Assembly: GCF_000422905.1 (NCBI RefSeq)
Contig: NZ_AUGY01000018.1
Location: forward strand, 1-64,000
Reading direction: 5' to 3'
DNA length: 64,000 bases
DNA from: Paenibacillus alginolyticus DSM 5050 = NBRC 15375
GTDB taxonomy: Bacteria > Bacillota > Bacilli > Paenibacillales > NBRC-103111
The notes beneath the pieces were generated by a model, which saw only the letters and a program-made list of their open reading frames with translations, was not told the DNA's origin and did no database searches. This document shows positions 10,831 to 19,096 of the stretch, in pieces (the stretch's first letter is position 1; the number at the start of each line of letters is the position of its first letter). The translations under genes were made by a program, and so were the position numbers.

Positions 10831-11334
10831 ATGGATCCCCTTCACCGATTTGGCAAGCAGTTCATCTTCACTTATTTGCTTATCTGGTTCGTCGGAAGCC
10901 TCTGGATGATGGCTCTGCTGGGCAGCGACTCTGTTCAGGGGAAGCTGCTTGGTGTCGACGTAAATCTGTACCACGAGTATGTGAGCTTTGGATTTGCGGG
11001 AGCTTTAGGCGGAGCGCTGTATGGACTGCGCATGTTCCATGAGCATTACCATGACCTCACCACCCAATGGGTGTACTGGTACCTGATGCGTCCAATACTA
11101 TGCTTCGGATCAGCGATTATTACGATCGTCTTATTCGAGAGCGGCATTCTGCTGCTGCAAGTCGGAGACTCGATGGCCGCTCGTATCAGTGTGGCGTTTC
11201 TTACCGGTTATGGATACGGGAAATTCATGGAGAAGATTCGTGCATTGACGAATACGTTTTTCAATGGAAACGCGAATGCGAATGGGAGCAGCAGCGGAAG
11301 CGGAAATAATGGCGGTGATCAACCTAAGCCCTAA
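10831..11334 (+). CDS. Small integral membrane protein of unknown function
   Basis: I do not recognise a named family. The 167-residue protein has about four hydrophobic segments: residues 12-32, 48-68, 86-110 and 120-140. It ends in a hydrophilic low-complexity tail rich in N, G and S (from about residue 148). A His-rich turn, FHEHYHDLTTQW, sits between segments 2 and 3. It starts at ATG 10831, where AAGGGCGGTG at 10813-10822 is also the right arm of a hairpin, and it ends before a strong terminator. It has no obvious functional partner next to it. Confidence 0.7.
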   Translation: MDPLHRFGKQFIFTYLLIWFVGSLWMMALLGSDSVQGKLLGVDVNLYHEYVSFGFAGALGGALYGLRMFHEHYHDLTTQWVYWYLMRPILCFGSAIITIVLFESGILLLQVGDSMAARISVAFLTGYGYGKFMEKIRALTNTFFNGNANANGSSSGSGNNGGDQPKP

Positions 11335-11345
11335 TAAGATGATGC

Positions 11346-11382
11346 AAAAAGACATGTTGCCCTGCGCAGCATGTCTTTTTTT
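11346..11382 (+). terminator. Rho-independent terminator
   Basis: GACATGTTGC (11351-11360) pairs with GCAGCATGTC (11366-11375), followed by seven T bases and preceded by an A-run. Confidence 0.85.
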
Positions 11383-11486
11383 GTTCAAAATAACCATAAG
11401 AGCTATACGCTCCAAATGAATATTGAATTGGATTGGATTAATTGGAGATTATAATTTTGTCACCTACTTGTATAAAGGAGAACACC

Positions 11487-12218
11487 ATGAGAATATTCTT
11501 GATATTGTGTATTTGTCTTTTTTTGATCCAGCCTGCTGCTAATGCTAATTCTGCCCCTAAGAAAGATCGAGCTTATTATGAGACACGCGGAGAAATCGTT
11601 TGGGAAGTAAACACCGATGAAAAAGTCATTGCACTAACGTTCGACGATGGTCCTCACCCTGCGTACACACCTCAGATTCTGGAACTGCTAAAACAGTACG
11701 AAGCTAAAGCCACTTTTTTCGTTGTTGGCAATAAAGTAAAGCTTTACCCTGACGTTCTAAATCAAACCATACGCGAGGGCCATGAGATAGCTAATCATAC
11801 ATATACCCACGCCTATCTAAGCAAAAAAAACAATATCAAAAAAGAAATTAATAAAACAGAGGAACTTATCTATGACACAACAGGAAAGCGATGCCTATTG
11901 TTTCGCCCACCTGGAGGATTTTATAATGAACGGCTTGTAGCTACTGTCCGGGCTGAAGGCTATAAGATGATTATGTGGAGTTGGCAATTGGATACAAAGG
12001 ATTGGAGTACGCCAGGAGTCAACAAGATTGTAAATCGCGTATTAAAGAATGCGAAAAACGGAAATATTGTGTTATTTCATGACTATATTGAAGGTCCTAC
12101 ACAGACCATAGAAGCCTTGAAAATCATTTTGCCAGAATTAAAAAATAGAGGATATCAACTTGTTACCGTTTCACAGCTTCTAAACTATAACAAAGCTCTC
12201 CCTGCAAAAATTAATTAG
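11487..12218 (+). CDS. Secreted polysaccharide deacetylase (NodB domain)
   Basis: A 243-residue CE4 esterase that should remove acetyl groups from a wall polymer such as peptidoglycan or chitin outside the cell. A signal peptide covers residues 1-20 (MRIFLILCICLFLIQPAANA). All five NodB motifs are visible: TFDDGPHP (catalytic Asp pair), HEIANHTYTH (metal His), RPPGGFYN, DTKDWSTPG, and IVLFHD. The start at ATG 11487 follows AAGGAG; the frame extends 15 codons upstream without a site. It precedes a second deacetylase-like gene, 54 bases away. Substrate specificity (PdaA-like or other) is not resolved. Confidence 0.9.
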   Translation: MRIFLILCICLFLIQPAANANSAPKKDRAYYETRGEIVWEVNTDEKVIALTFDDGPHPAYTPQILELLKQYEAKATFFVVGNKVKLYPDVLNQTIREGHEIANHTYTHAYLSKKNNIKKEINKTEELIYDTTGKRCLLFRPPGGFYNERLVATVRAEGYKMIMWSWQLDTKDWSTPGVNKIVNRVLKNAKNGNIVLFHDYIEGPTQTIEALKIILPELKNRGYQLVTVSQLLNYNKALPAKIN

Positions 12219-12272
12219 ACAGACATAGATATGCCTAAATCTAAAAAGTGATTTGAAATGGAGTGCTTTGCA

Positions 12273-13199
12273 ATGGCACATTTTAAGCTGCGTTATTGTT
12301 TGATCCTTTGTGCGCTGCCGGTTTTGTCTGGATTCACAGCATCCGCTGGCGATTCCGTCATGACCGAGATTATGAATGAAGCTCCAAAAAAGCGAATCTT
12401 ACCTATTTCCGCCAGAATTGATCGTGTTGAAGGTGCTATCCCTGGATACAATGGTCTGGAAGTCGATATTCAAAAGACATACGAAATGAATAAGAACAAC
12501 CTTGGCGGCAGATCTATTCATTATGTATATAAGGAAATACCGCCAGAGATTCATCTTAACCAGTTAGGAGCAGCCCCTATTTATCGCGGCAACCCTCAAA
12601 AACCCATGGTTTCCTTCATGATCAATGTTGCATGGGGAAATGAATATCTACCACTAATTCTTGATACACTGGACAAGCATCATGTAAAAACAACTTTCTT
12701 TCTGGACGGATCTTGGCTGAAAAAAAATGTGACCACGGCCAAACAAATCCTGAACCGCGGTCATGAAGTATCCAATCATGCGTATTCTCATAAAAAAATG
12801 AGCCAATTAAGCAACAGCCAAGCCTACCAAGAAATCTCGAAAACCGAGAAACTGCTCTCCCAAGAACTACAGGTAAAAAACCGATGGTTTGCTCCCCCGT
12901 CGGGTGATTTCGATAAAGAAACCGTTGAAGTTGCTCAAAGTATGAAGCTGAATACAGTGTTGTGGACGTTAGATACGATTGATTGGAGAAATCCAAGCCC
13001 GCAAACCATTATTCATAAAATAAATACAAAAGTGGACAATGGTTTTTTAATCCTCATGCATCCTACTCCATCAGCAAGTAAAGCCCTAGATGGCATGATT
13101 ACCGCTGTAAAGAATAAAGGATTGCACGTTGGTACTGTAAGCGATGTTTTGTCTACTAATCGGGTTCCAGTCGGTGAACAGTACTTTGGGACCGAATAA
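12273..13199 (+). CDS. ylxY: YlxY-type sporulation polysaccharide deacetylase family protein
   Basis: A 308-residue protein with a signal peptide (residues 1-24) and a degenerate NodB domain from about residue 112. In place of the catalytic TFDDG motif it reads SFMINVAWGNEYLP, as in the YlxY group. HEVSNHAYSH, FAPPSGDF, DTIDW and ILMHPT are retained. YlxY proteins are sporulation-associated and lack the catalytic Asp pair, so activity as a deacetylase is doubtful. I chose ATG 12273 because GGAGTG lies 9 bases before it; an ATG 15 bases upstream is in frame. Pairing with an intact deacetylase directly upstream may mean a shared cell-wall role. Confidence 0.82.
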   Translation: MAHFKLRYCLILCALPVLSGFTASAGDSVMTEIMNEAPKKRILPISARIDRVEGAIPGYNGLEVDIQKTYEMNKNNLGGRSIHYVYKEIPPEIHLNQLGAAPIYRGNPQKPMVSFMINVAWGNEYLPLILDTLDKHHVKTTFFLDGSWLKKNVTTAKQILNRGHEVSNHAYSHKKMSQLSNSQAYQEISKTEKLLSQELQVKNRWFAPPSGDFDKETVEVAQSMKLNTVLWTLDTIDWRNPSPQTIIHKINTKVDNGFLILMHPTPSASKALDGMITAVKNKGLHVGTVSDVLSTNRVPVGEQYFGTE

Positions 13200-13263
13200 C
13201 TTGGAACTTTTGGGGGAGTTACAGAACGCCGATGGGATTTCATGGGTGAATTAGACAGGGAAA

Positions 13264-13303
13264 AAGCCTTTCTATCAGCAGGTCTCTGCTTCCAGAAAGG
13301 CTT
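13264..13303. terminator. Bidirectional terminator between convergent genes
   Basis: AAGCCTTTCT (13264-13273) pairs with AGAAAGGCTT (13294-13303). The minus-strand reading runs into a T-run, so it ends the lipoprotein gene best. Confidence 0.85.
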
Positions 13304-13308
13304 CTTCT

Positions 13309-14505
13309 TCATTTCGCTGCATCAAACGTATGCACCTTGTTCCAACTGACGCCACCGCTAGCGGTGGTGTACATCACGCTTGGCTGCTCATTGCCATTCG
13401 TGATGAGCCAGCCTTGATTGATGTCTGCCATAGCCAGCAGCAGTTCACCGTAACCTGTGAACGACTCCTTGCCGTTCACCCAGGTCTTGCCGCCGTCCTT
13501 GGTCCACCCGACGGAATTCGGTTTGTCGCAGCTCGGGCACTGCCCGCCCATATAAGCTACGTCTGGACTCACGACGTATAGAGGTCCCGGCTTGCTGCCC
13601 GTGTTCTTCGGCCCTGTGTTCTCACCCGCAGGGAAACCAGGGGCTGGTCCACCTCCGGCGGTGCTGTTTGCCAGAACCGTCAGCCAGTTCTTCCCGCCAT
13701 CTTTCGTGTGAAACAACGAATACGAGGTTTGGGTCATCCCCGATTCACCAATGAACTCAACCCAAACATCGTTTACACCTACAGAACGAATAACGACACC
13801 GGTTAGTGAAGCTGCTGTATTGCGCGACATCACCTTATTCCATGTCTTGCCGCCATCCTGTGTGCGCTGGACTTCTATTTGATCTTTGACTTGTCTAACT
13901 GCCCATCCATGATTGGCATCATGGAAATAGGCGTCCCCTTTAATTCCCTCGGGTACTGGCAGGGAAGTCCATTTTGCGCCTCCATCCACGGTGTGTGCAT
14001 TTCCGCTAAATGCTTCCGTCTTCGATACAAAATGAAGGAATGCCTGATTCGGCACTTTACCAACGGTTGTCCAGTGCTGACCACCATCCTTCGTACTTAG
14101 CAGTTTACCTTCATCACCGATTGCTGCCCAAGCATCTTGATTATTCAGAGCGAACAACTGCTTAATGTCGCCTGTCCCCTCATATTGAACCTTCCATTTC
14201 ACGCCGCCATCATCTGTCCGTGCGATCCAACCTTTGCCGCCGATCCAGCCGGATTTGGCATCAGCCAGCCTTACCGCGGTTACCCCGTTCATCGATACCT
14301 TCGATGGTGTTTCATTCCCTTTATTAGGAACCGCTGTCGAACCAGGAGCTGGCGTGTCAGCCGCCATTGTCGGTTGTGGCGTGATCGTTGCACTAGGTGC
14401 AGGTGAATTGGAAGCATTCCCTGTTCCGCTTGCTGTACCAGAAGATTGACAACCTGTAAGTGCGAATAATGTTATTGCCAAAAGCGTAAATGTTTTTCTC
14501 AACAT
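13309..14505 (-). CDS. Ycf48/BNR-repeat lipoprotein
   Basis: A 398-residue exported lipoprotein. Residues 1-18 form a lipoprotein signal ending in the lipobox LTGC (LLAITLFALTGCQ), followed by a linker rich in S, T, A and P to about residue 75. The rest is a beta-propeller of the Ycf48/HCF136 type, seen as repeated T-DGG--W motifs (TKDGGQHW, TQDGGKTW, TKDGGKNW, TKDGGKTW, TASGGVSW). Such propellers bind proteins or sugars; no catalytic residues are apparent and the role is unknown. Three ATG codons stand in a row (14505, 14508, 14511) after GGGAG; I chose 14505 for its 8-base spacing. Confidence 0.8.
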   Translation of the reverse strand: MLRKTFTLLAITLFALTGCQSSGTASGTGNASNSPAPSATITPQPTMAADTPAPGSTAVPNKGNETPSKVSMNGVTAVRLADAKSGWIGGKGWIARTDDGGVKWKVQYEGTGDIKQLFALNNQDAWAAIGDEGKLLSTKDGGQHWTTVGKVPNQAFLHFVSKTEAFSGNAHTVDGGAKWTSLPVPEGIKGDAYFHDANHGWAVRQVKDQIEVQRTQDGGKTWNKVMSRNTAASLTGVVIRSVGVNDVWVEFIGESGMTQTSYSLFHTKDGGKNWLTVLANSTAGGGPAPGFPAGENTGPKNTGSKPGPLYVVSPDVAYMGGQCPSCDKPNSVGWTKDGGKTWVNGKESFTGYGELLLAMADINQGWLITNGNEQPSVMYTTASGGVSWNKVHTFDAAK

Positions 14506-14751
14506 CATCATAGCTCCCTTCCTATCTAATCCTTCATCCATCTTATAGACGTAACTTTCACAGGAAAAGTTGAGCCCCATACCTATTTTAAATTGGCAGA
14601 TTTAGTATGTCCCATAGCGTATTGTGCTTATGTTAAGCAACACTAAGTAATACTTAAGCTACAAAAATGACTGACATCCCTATCTAGCAAAATAATAAAT
14701 TAGGCATGACTCATCCCATTGACGAATACAATCGAATCAAGGAGGGGGACA

Positions 14752-14796
14752 TTGTTACGGAAAGGAAGAGGATCGGTTGAAATTCATCTGGGGTAA
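14752..14796 (+). CDS. Possible 14-residue leader ORF upstream of the M23 gene
   Basis: A TTG at 14752 sits just downstream of AAGGAGGGGG, the strongest ribosome site of this region, and opens 14 codons in another frame. It ends in TAA at 14794-14796, 20 bases inside the M23 gene. It could couple translation, or the purine stretch may simply be fortuitous. Confidence 0.3.
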   Translation: MLRKGRGSVEIHLG

Positions 14797-15787
14797 AAAA
14801 GAACTCACCTTAATGATCATTCCGGGCGCCAACCACCGAACCGTAAGATTCAAGCTTCCACACAGCAGTCTATATATTGTGCCAAGCTTGATCCTGCTCG
14901 TGTTGATTGGATTTTTTGTCACGATTTACTTAATGAATATCTACTCCCATCAAACGAGAACCAGCATGCAGCAAACGTTCGATGGACAAGAACGCCAACT
15001 GGTTAATCAAATTACACTTAAAAATAGCGAACTGGAACAGCTTCAAAACAATTTGATTGACTTATCCCAGCAAGCGAATGAATTTAAGGTGAAGTTAGAA
15101 GAAATTAAGAAACTGGATCATGTCATTCAGTTAATGAGCCAGCCAGAAGGAACAAACGGGACAAGCAAAAAGCTTTCTATGGAGAGTACAGAATCTCTGG
15201 GTGGCGTACGCTCTGACGTCGGTGGCAGCGAGGTCCCTGTTACCTCACAAGAAGTAACTACTTTGGTCAGCAGCACCAAACAAGGACTAACTTCGTTAGT
15301 TGGGGATATTAACGCCCTTCTTGTGAATTTGAGCGAATCCGAAGTCAGGCTGGAAGAAGCCGAGCGTCTACGCAGCATTACACCGACACTTTGGCCAACG
15401 ACGACCCACCTTATTACATCAGGTTTCGGCATACGAAGAGACCCTTTTACGCTTAAGCCGACCAAGCATGCCGGGCTTGACCTCGATGGTGAGACCAATG
15501 ACCCCGTGTATGCCACTGCTGCAGGTAAAGTCGTAGAAGCCAGCTTCGACAACGAACATGGCAATCATATTATTATCGATCATTCTCGAGGGATACAAAC
15601 GGAGTACATGCATCTGAATAAAATGCTCGTCAAACGCGGAGAATCAGTAACGAAAGGTCAAAAGATCGGCCTACTCGGATCCACGGGACGAAGTACGGGC
15701 TCCCATCTGCATTATGAAGTTCATAAGAACGGCGTCCAGATTGACCCCTCCCCTTATCTTATTACCAATAGAAAGGATGAACCCTAA
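14777..15787 (+). CDS. Membrane-anchored M23 (LytM-type) endopeptidase
   Basis: A 336-residue type II membrane protein. It has a short cytoplasmic N-terminus, a transmembrane segment at about residues 33-55 and a coiled-coil stretch at about 65-115. A linker follows, then an M23 peptidase domain from about 205. The zinc ligands are present: HAGLDLD near residue 231 (H and D) and HLHYEV near 310 (second His). The family cuts peptide bridges in peptidoglycan. It starts at TTG 14777 with GGAAGAGG upstream. Its TAA overlaps the ATG of the bactofilin gene (TAATG), so the two are probably coupled and act together in wall remodelling or cell shape. Confidence 0.9.
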   Translation: MKFIWGKKELTLMIIPGANHRTVRFKLPHSSLYIVPSLILLVLIGFFVTIYLMNIYSHQTRTSMQQTFDGQERQLVNQITLKNSELEQLQNNLIDLSQQANEFKVKLEEIKKLDHVIQLMSQPEGTNGTSKKLSMESTESLGGVRSDVGGSEVPVTSQEVTTLVSSTKQGLTSLVGDINALLVNLSESEVRLEEAERLRSITPTLWPTTTHLITSGFGIRRDPFTLKPTKHAGLDLDGETNDPVYATAAGKVVEASFDNEHGNHIIIDHSRGIQTEYMHLNKMLVKRGESVTKGQKIGLLGSTGRSTGSHLHYEVHKNGVQIDPSPYLITNRKDEP

Positions 15788-16239
15788 TGCTTGGAAGCTC
15801 AAAGACGAAGCGAATCGATACGAAAACTACCGACACATTGATCGGGGGCAGTACGATTTGTGAGGGAAAAATCATGTCCGAGGCCAGCCTTCGCATCGAA
15901 GGCCAGATGAACGGCGACATTGAGTGCGCAGGCGACATCACGATTGGCGAGAACGCCGTTGTGCAGTCCAACATCCAAGCACGCGATGTCATCGTGGCCG
16001 GCAAGGTGAAAGGCAATATCCACACCAAAGGCAAGCTCATCGTGACCAGCTCCGGCGTGCTGGTTGGCAATATCGATGTCCGCTCCTTCATTATTCAGGA
16101 GGGCGGCATTTTCCAAGGAAGCAGTGCGATGAACCTCGCAGCTGTTAGTGACAAAGGCGGAGGCAACGGCAAAGTCATCGATGCCAAAGCACATAAACAG
16201 CAGAAGAACGAGCAGCAGGCTGCTTCTGGCGGGAACTAA
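15787..16239 (+). CDS. Bactofilin (polymer-forming cytoskeletal protein)
   Basis: A 150-residue protein with the DUF583/bactofilin right-handed beta-helix from about residue 15 to 115. It shows regular I/V-G-x-I/V rungs such as LRIEGQMNGDIECAGDITIGENAVVQSNI and VAGKVKGNIHTKGKLIV (parts of one continuous repeat). The flexible N-terminus and the Lys/Gln-rich C-terminus are typical. Bactofilins form nucleotide-free filaments on the inner membrane face and recruit wall enzymes. The start codon overlaps the stop of the M23 gene, a pairing known in other bacteria, where the peptidase works with the filament. A terminator follows 16 bases downstream. Confidence 0.93.
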   Translation: MLGSSKTKRIDTKTTDTLIGGSTICEGKIMSEASLRIEGQMNGDIECAGDITIGENAVVQSNIQARDVIVAGKVKGNIHTKGKLIVTSSGVLVGNIDVRSFIIQEGGIFQGSSAMNLAAVSDKGGGNGKVIDAKAHKQQKNEQQAASGGN

Positions 16240-16255
16240 ACATTGGAAGTAAGCA

Positions 16256-16316
16256 AAAATAGAGACTGCCTATCAGCTGGCCTTTTTGGCCAGGTTGTGG
16301 GCGGTCTCTATTTTGT
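16256..16316 (+). terminator. Rho-independent terminator of the M23-bactofilin operon
   Basis: AAAATAGAGACTGCC (16256-16270) pairs with GGCGGTCTCTATTTT (16300-16314), with an inner TGGCC/GGCCA stem. Confidence 0.8.
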
Positions 16317-16638
16317 TCTGTGCAATGCAATGGCACCATACCTTCTCTCGCTCCTGAAAACGGTAAAAGTAGAGTCTGTGGAGCTCTTTGACTCCTCGAA
16401 GCCTCGAACCTCCCTAATTGAATTCCTAGTTAGAGCGAATTCAAGGCAGCTAACAAAGCCTGCGTAAGTGCAGTCTTTTCAATCGAGTCAGACTGTTTGG
16501 AAGAAATTCCTGCAAATATACAGTATTATTGCAGAATTTCTGCCTGAACTTGAGAAGAGTCGCAGAAAAGTGTATTTTTGCAGGGATTATATTTATCGAG
16601 CTAAATATGAGGTAAATGGATGTATAATTGCATTTATT
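16317..16638. other. Intergenic region with a dyad repeat
   Basis: No gene is supported here. The region has one clear dyad (16502-16541) with a TTTTTGCAGG echo at 16577-16586, and otherwise featureless AT-rich DNA. Confidence 0.5.
16502..16541. repeat. Imperfect inverted repeat, AGAAATTCCTGCAA / TTGCAGAATTTCT
   Basis: Arms at 16502-16515 and 16529-16541 are complementary apart from one extra base. No T-run follows, so it is more likely a dispersed intergenic repeat than a terminator. Confidence 0.5.
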
Positions 16639-17307
16639 CTACAAAAGCTGAACTGCGCTTCGTTGAAGTTCGTATCGCACGATGTTTTTGCCTGCTGCTC
16701 CTGTAACAGCGAAAAACCATCCTTTCGTACAGAGCGACTGCAGCGTTCGAACGGCAGTTCGGTGATTGATGCCTAAATGAGTCACTACATCAATAGGCCG
16801 CAGCGGACGAGCGAGTCTGCAGACGAGACGAACGATTTCCCTCTCCGACACGCTGCTCGAGCTTGCGGGAGATGATTGCGACTGATAGCGACTAAGCAGC
16901 ATACGCAATAACGTGATGTATAGCTCTGGACGATGAGCAACGTCATCATAGGCAAAAGATATGATCTGGAATCCCATAGCAGATAGAAATGTTTCCCGGT
17001 TCAGTTCGTTGCAGTATTTTTGTCTGTCCATATCCCGAACATGCGAACCGAAACCTTTGATTTCGATGATCAGTTTTACAGCTTGCGTCAGCCAGGCGAA
17101 ATCGCAGAAATAGGATAGGCCGCGCCAATCGAGTACTTCGAATTCCGGATGTAAATCGTCGAAATTTCCTAGGAGAGGCCACCATATGTTCCTGCAAAAT
17201 AATCTCTCGGCTTCCCGGTGTCCTCGCTCCAAGCGGCCTCTTCTTTCTCCCCTTCGCCTCTGTAAATGGTTCTGAATAAAATAAGCATGTGACTTCTCAA
17301 ACGTCAT
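16639..17307 (-). CDS. PD-(D/E)XK-like (DUF559-type) endonuclease with C-terminal winged helix
   Basis: A 222-residue protein of uncertain function. Residues about 40-150 resemble small DUF559/Vsr-like nucleases: Asp in YFCDFAW, then the E-x-K pair in LIIEIKGFGSH, with a helix containing DRQKYCNELNRE. The C-terminal 75 residues look like a winged helix-turn-helix (PLRPIDVVTHLGINHRTAVRTL). The N-terminus is rich in Arg. I chose ATG 17307, which has GGGGAGG six bases upstream; a TTG at 17313 touches that site. It stands alone between two gaps. A role in DNA repair or a defence-like role is possible; neither is shown. Confidence 0.6.
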   Translation of the reverse strand: MTFEKSHAYFIQNHLQRRRGERRGRLERGHREAERLFCRNIWWPLLGNFDDLHPEFEVLDWRGLSYFCDFAWLTQAVKLIIEIKGFGSHVRDMDRQKYCNELNRETFLSAMGFQIISFAYDDVAHRPELYITLLRMLLSRYQSQSSPASSSSVSEREIVRLVCRLARPLRPIDVVTHLGINHRTAVRTLQSLCTKGWFFAVTGAAGKNIVRYELQRSAVQLL

Positions 17308-17330
17308 CTTCAACCTCCCCTCACAAATGA

Positions 17331-17377
17331 AAAAAAAAACGACCCAGCTCCATCTGTTGAGGAATGGAGCGGGACGT
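17331..17377 (-). terminator. Rho-independent terminator after pepA
   Basis: The minus-strand hairpin (GCTCCAT/ATGGAGC extended by GGG/CCC and ACG/CGT) ends in a run of nine T bases. It lies 180 bases downstream of the pepA stop; 17378-17557 shows nothing else I can name. Confidence 0.75.
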
Positions 17378-17557
17378 TCTTCGTCTCGTTGAGATTATTA
17401 TAATGCGAATTCGTTCGGTTAACCAGTCCGAATATTGGATAATTATTCCTAATTTATGAGCGGAGCAGGCTGCCAAGGAAGGAGAGCTTTCTGATGCTGA
17501 GAATTTCCGTGTTTCTTACCTGCGAATATTAATCACAATCGTGAGGATATAACGGTA

Positions 17558-19096
17558 CTAAAGCAAACGGCTATCCCCTTGGGAAATCACGTTTTCATTG
17601 GACACCCGATTGCGCACAAACTGCGCGAGCAAGCGGGCCCCGTAACCGGTCGCACCTGCCGAATGCCAGCCTTGAGCAGACGATACATCTTTTAAAGAGG
17701 CCATATCGATATGGGCCCAACGAAGCGATGGCTGGACGAACTTACGCAAAAATAAAGCTGCCGTCGTAGCCCCTGCTTCTCCGACCCTGCTGATGTTGCA
17801 GATATCCGCATAATCACTATGCAGGTAAGCCTCATATTCATCGACAAGCGGGAGCTGCCACACTTTTTCGCTCACTTGCTTCCCCGCTTGTACGATCTCC
17901 GCCACCATAGCGTCCTCCCCCCAGATTCCAGCATACTTGGAACCCAGCGCGGCTCCGCAAGAATAGGTCAAGGTCGCAATATCAACGGCTTCCACTGCCC
18001 CAAGGCGATGAGCATGAATTAAAGCGTCGGCTAGCACCAAGCGGCCTTCCGAATCCGTATTGCCCACCTGAACCGATACACCATTCGGATATTGCAGCAC
18101 CTCGCCAGGCAGCAATGCCTCCCCGTCAGGCATATTTTCGGCAGCAGCAATCAGCACAACAACGTTCGCCCGAACGTCCCCAGCAGCAAGAATATCAAGC
18201 GCGCCTATCACGGCAGCCGCCCCAGCCATATCCATTCGCATATCGCTGATATCGAAATCCTTTTTCAGACTGATACCACCTGTATCAAAAGTAATACCTT
18301 TACCAATTAGAGCCGTAAGCGGCAATGCCTCATCTGTACAATAGCGCAGCTCCAGAAGCGCTGGAGGATACTTGCTGCCTTTGCCCACGGCAATCAAGCC
18401 GACCATACCATGCTGCTCCAGACGCTCCCCTTCATAAACGACAGCCTCAACCTTCGTATGGGCAAAATGTTCCATCGTCTTCTCGATAAGAGTCTTCGGA
18501 CGCAGCATATTGGGAGGCTCATTCGCGAGATTGCGGGCTAGAATCGCTCCCTCTGCATAAATGCATCCCCATCGTACCGCTTCGTTCAACACTTCGAATC
18601 TTGCTTCCTCTTCCTTTACTACATCTGCTTCTGTTTCAGTGAGAAAGTGCAAGCTTACTTCCGCTTGTTGGGTCTGTTTCGTCCGATATACCTCGAACGC
18701 ATAGGTGCCAAGCTTCCAGCCTTCCACCCAAGCGGTTACTGCTTCCGTTTCGCTCATGACAACCGAATGCTCACAGCGCTTCAGCAGCTCGCCCAAATTT
18801 ATGCCTACTCGCGCTTTCTTGTGCTTATGAATCGCACGTCCTGCATTGCCCGCTGCCTCGCGGATTCGTTCCGTATCCAGGCGCGAGGCCTCTCCACAAC
18901 CAACCAGCAGCGCGTGACGTTCTCCAATACGGCCATGAAGCCAAGTCAGCGCTCCTCGTTCTCCCATATGCGGCAGAAGTGAATAGGCTTGCAGCCATGA
19001 AGGAAGGCGTGTCGCTCCCATCTCTTCGATGTCGTCCGAGCAGATGGGAACAATGAGAGTCTGGGCATCATTTTCTCCACCAACCGTAAACGTCAT
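17558..19096 (-). CDS. pepA: Leucyl aminopeptidase (M17 family)
   Basis: A cytoplasmic dizinc exopeptidase that removes N-terminal residues from peptides. The 512-residue protein has an N-terminal macro-like domain and a C-terminal catalytic domain from about residue 190. The metal and catalytic residues are in GKGITFDTGGISLK, DMAGAAAVIGAL and the M17 signature NTDSEGRLVLADAL. The ATG at 19096 has GGAGG nine bases upstream and overlaps the stop of the metallophosphoesterase gene (ATGA), so it is coupled to the sugar-locus genes upstream. That context is unusual for a housekeeping peptidase. Confidence 0.95.
   Translation of the reverse strand: MTFTVGGENDAQTLIVPICSDDIEEMGATRLPSWLQAYSLLPHMGERGALTWLHGRIGERHALLVGCGEASRLDTERIREAAGNAGRAIHKHKKARVGINLGELLKRCEHSVVMSETEAVTAWVEGWKLGTYAFEVYRTKQTQQAEVSLHFLTETEADVVKEEEARFEVLNEAVRWGCIYAEGAILARNLANEPPNMLRPKTLIEKTMEHFAHTKVEAVVYEGERLEQHGMVGLIAVGKGSKYPPALLELRYCTDEALPLTALIGKGITFDTGGISLKKDFDISDMRMDMAGAAAVIGALDILAAGDVRANVVVLIAAAENMPDGEALLPGEVLQYPNGVSVQVGNTDSEGRLVLADALIHAHRLGAVEAVDIATLTYSCGAALGSKYAGIWGEDAMVAEIVQAGKQVSEKVWQLPLVDEYEAYLHSDYADICNISRVGEAGATTAALFLRKFVQPSLRWAHIDMASLKDVSSAQGWHSAGATGYGARLLAQFVRNRVSNENVISQGDSRLL

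Noticed and set aside
16468..16776. A 102-codon open frame upstream of and into the nuclease gene
   Set aside because: It overlaps the real gene's 3' end in antisense and crosses a repeat dyad; no ribosome site.
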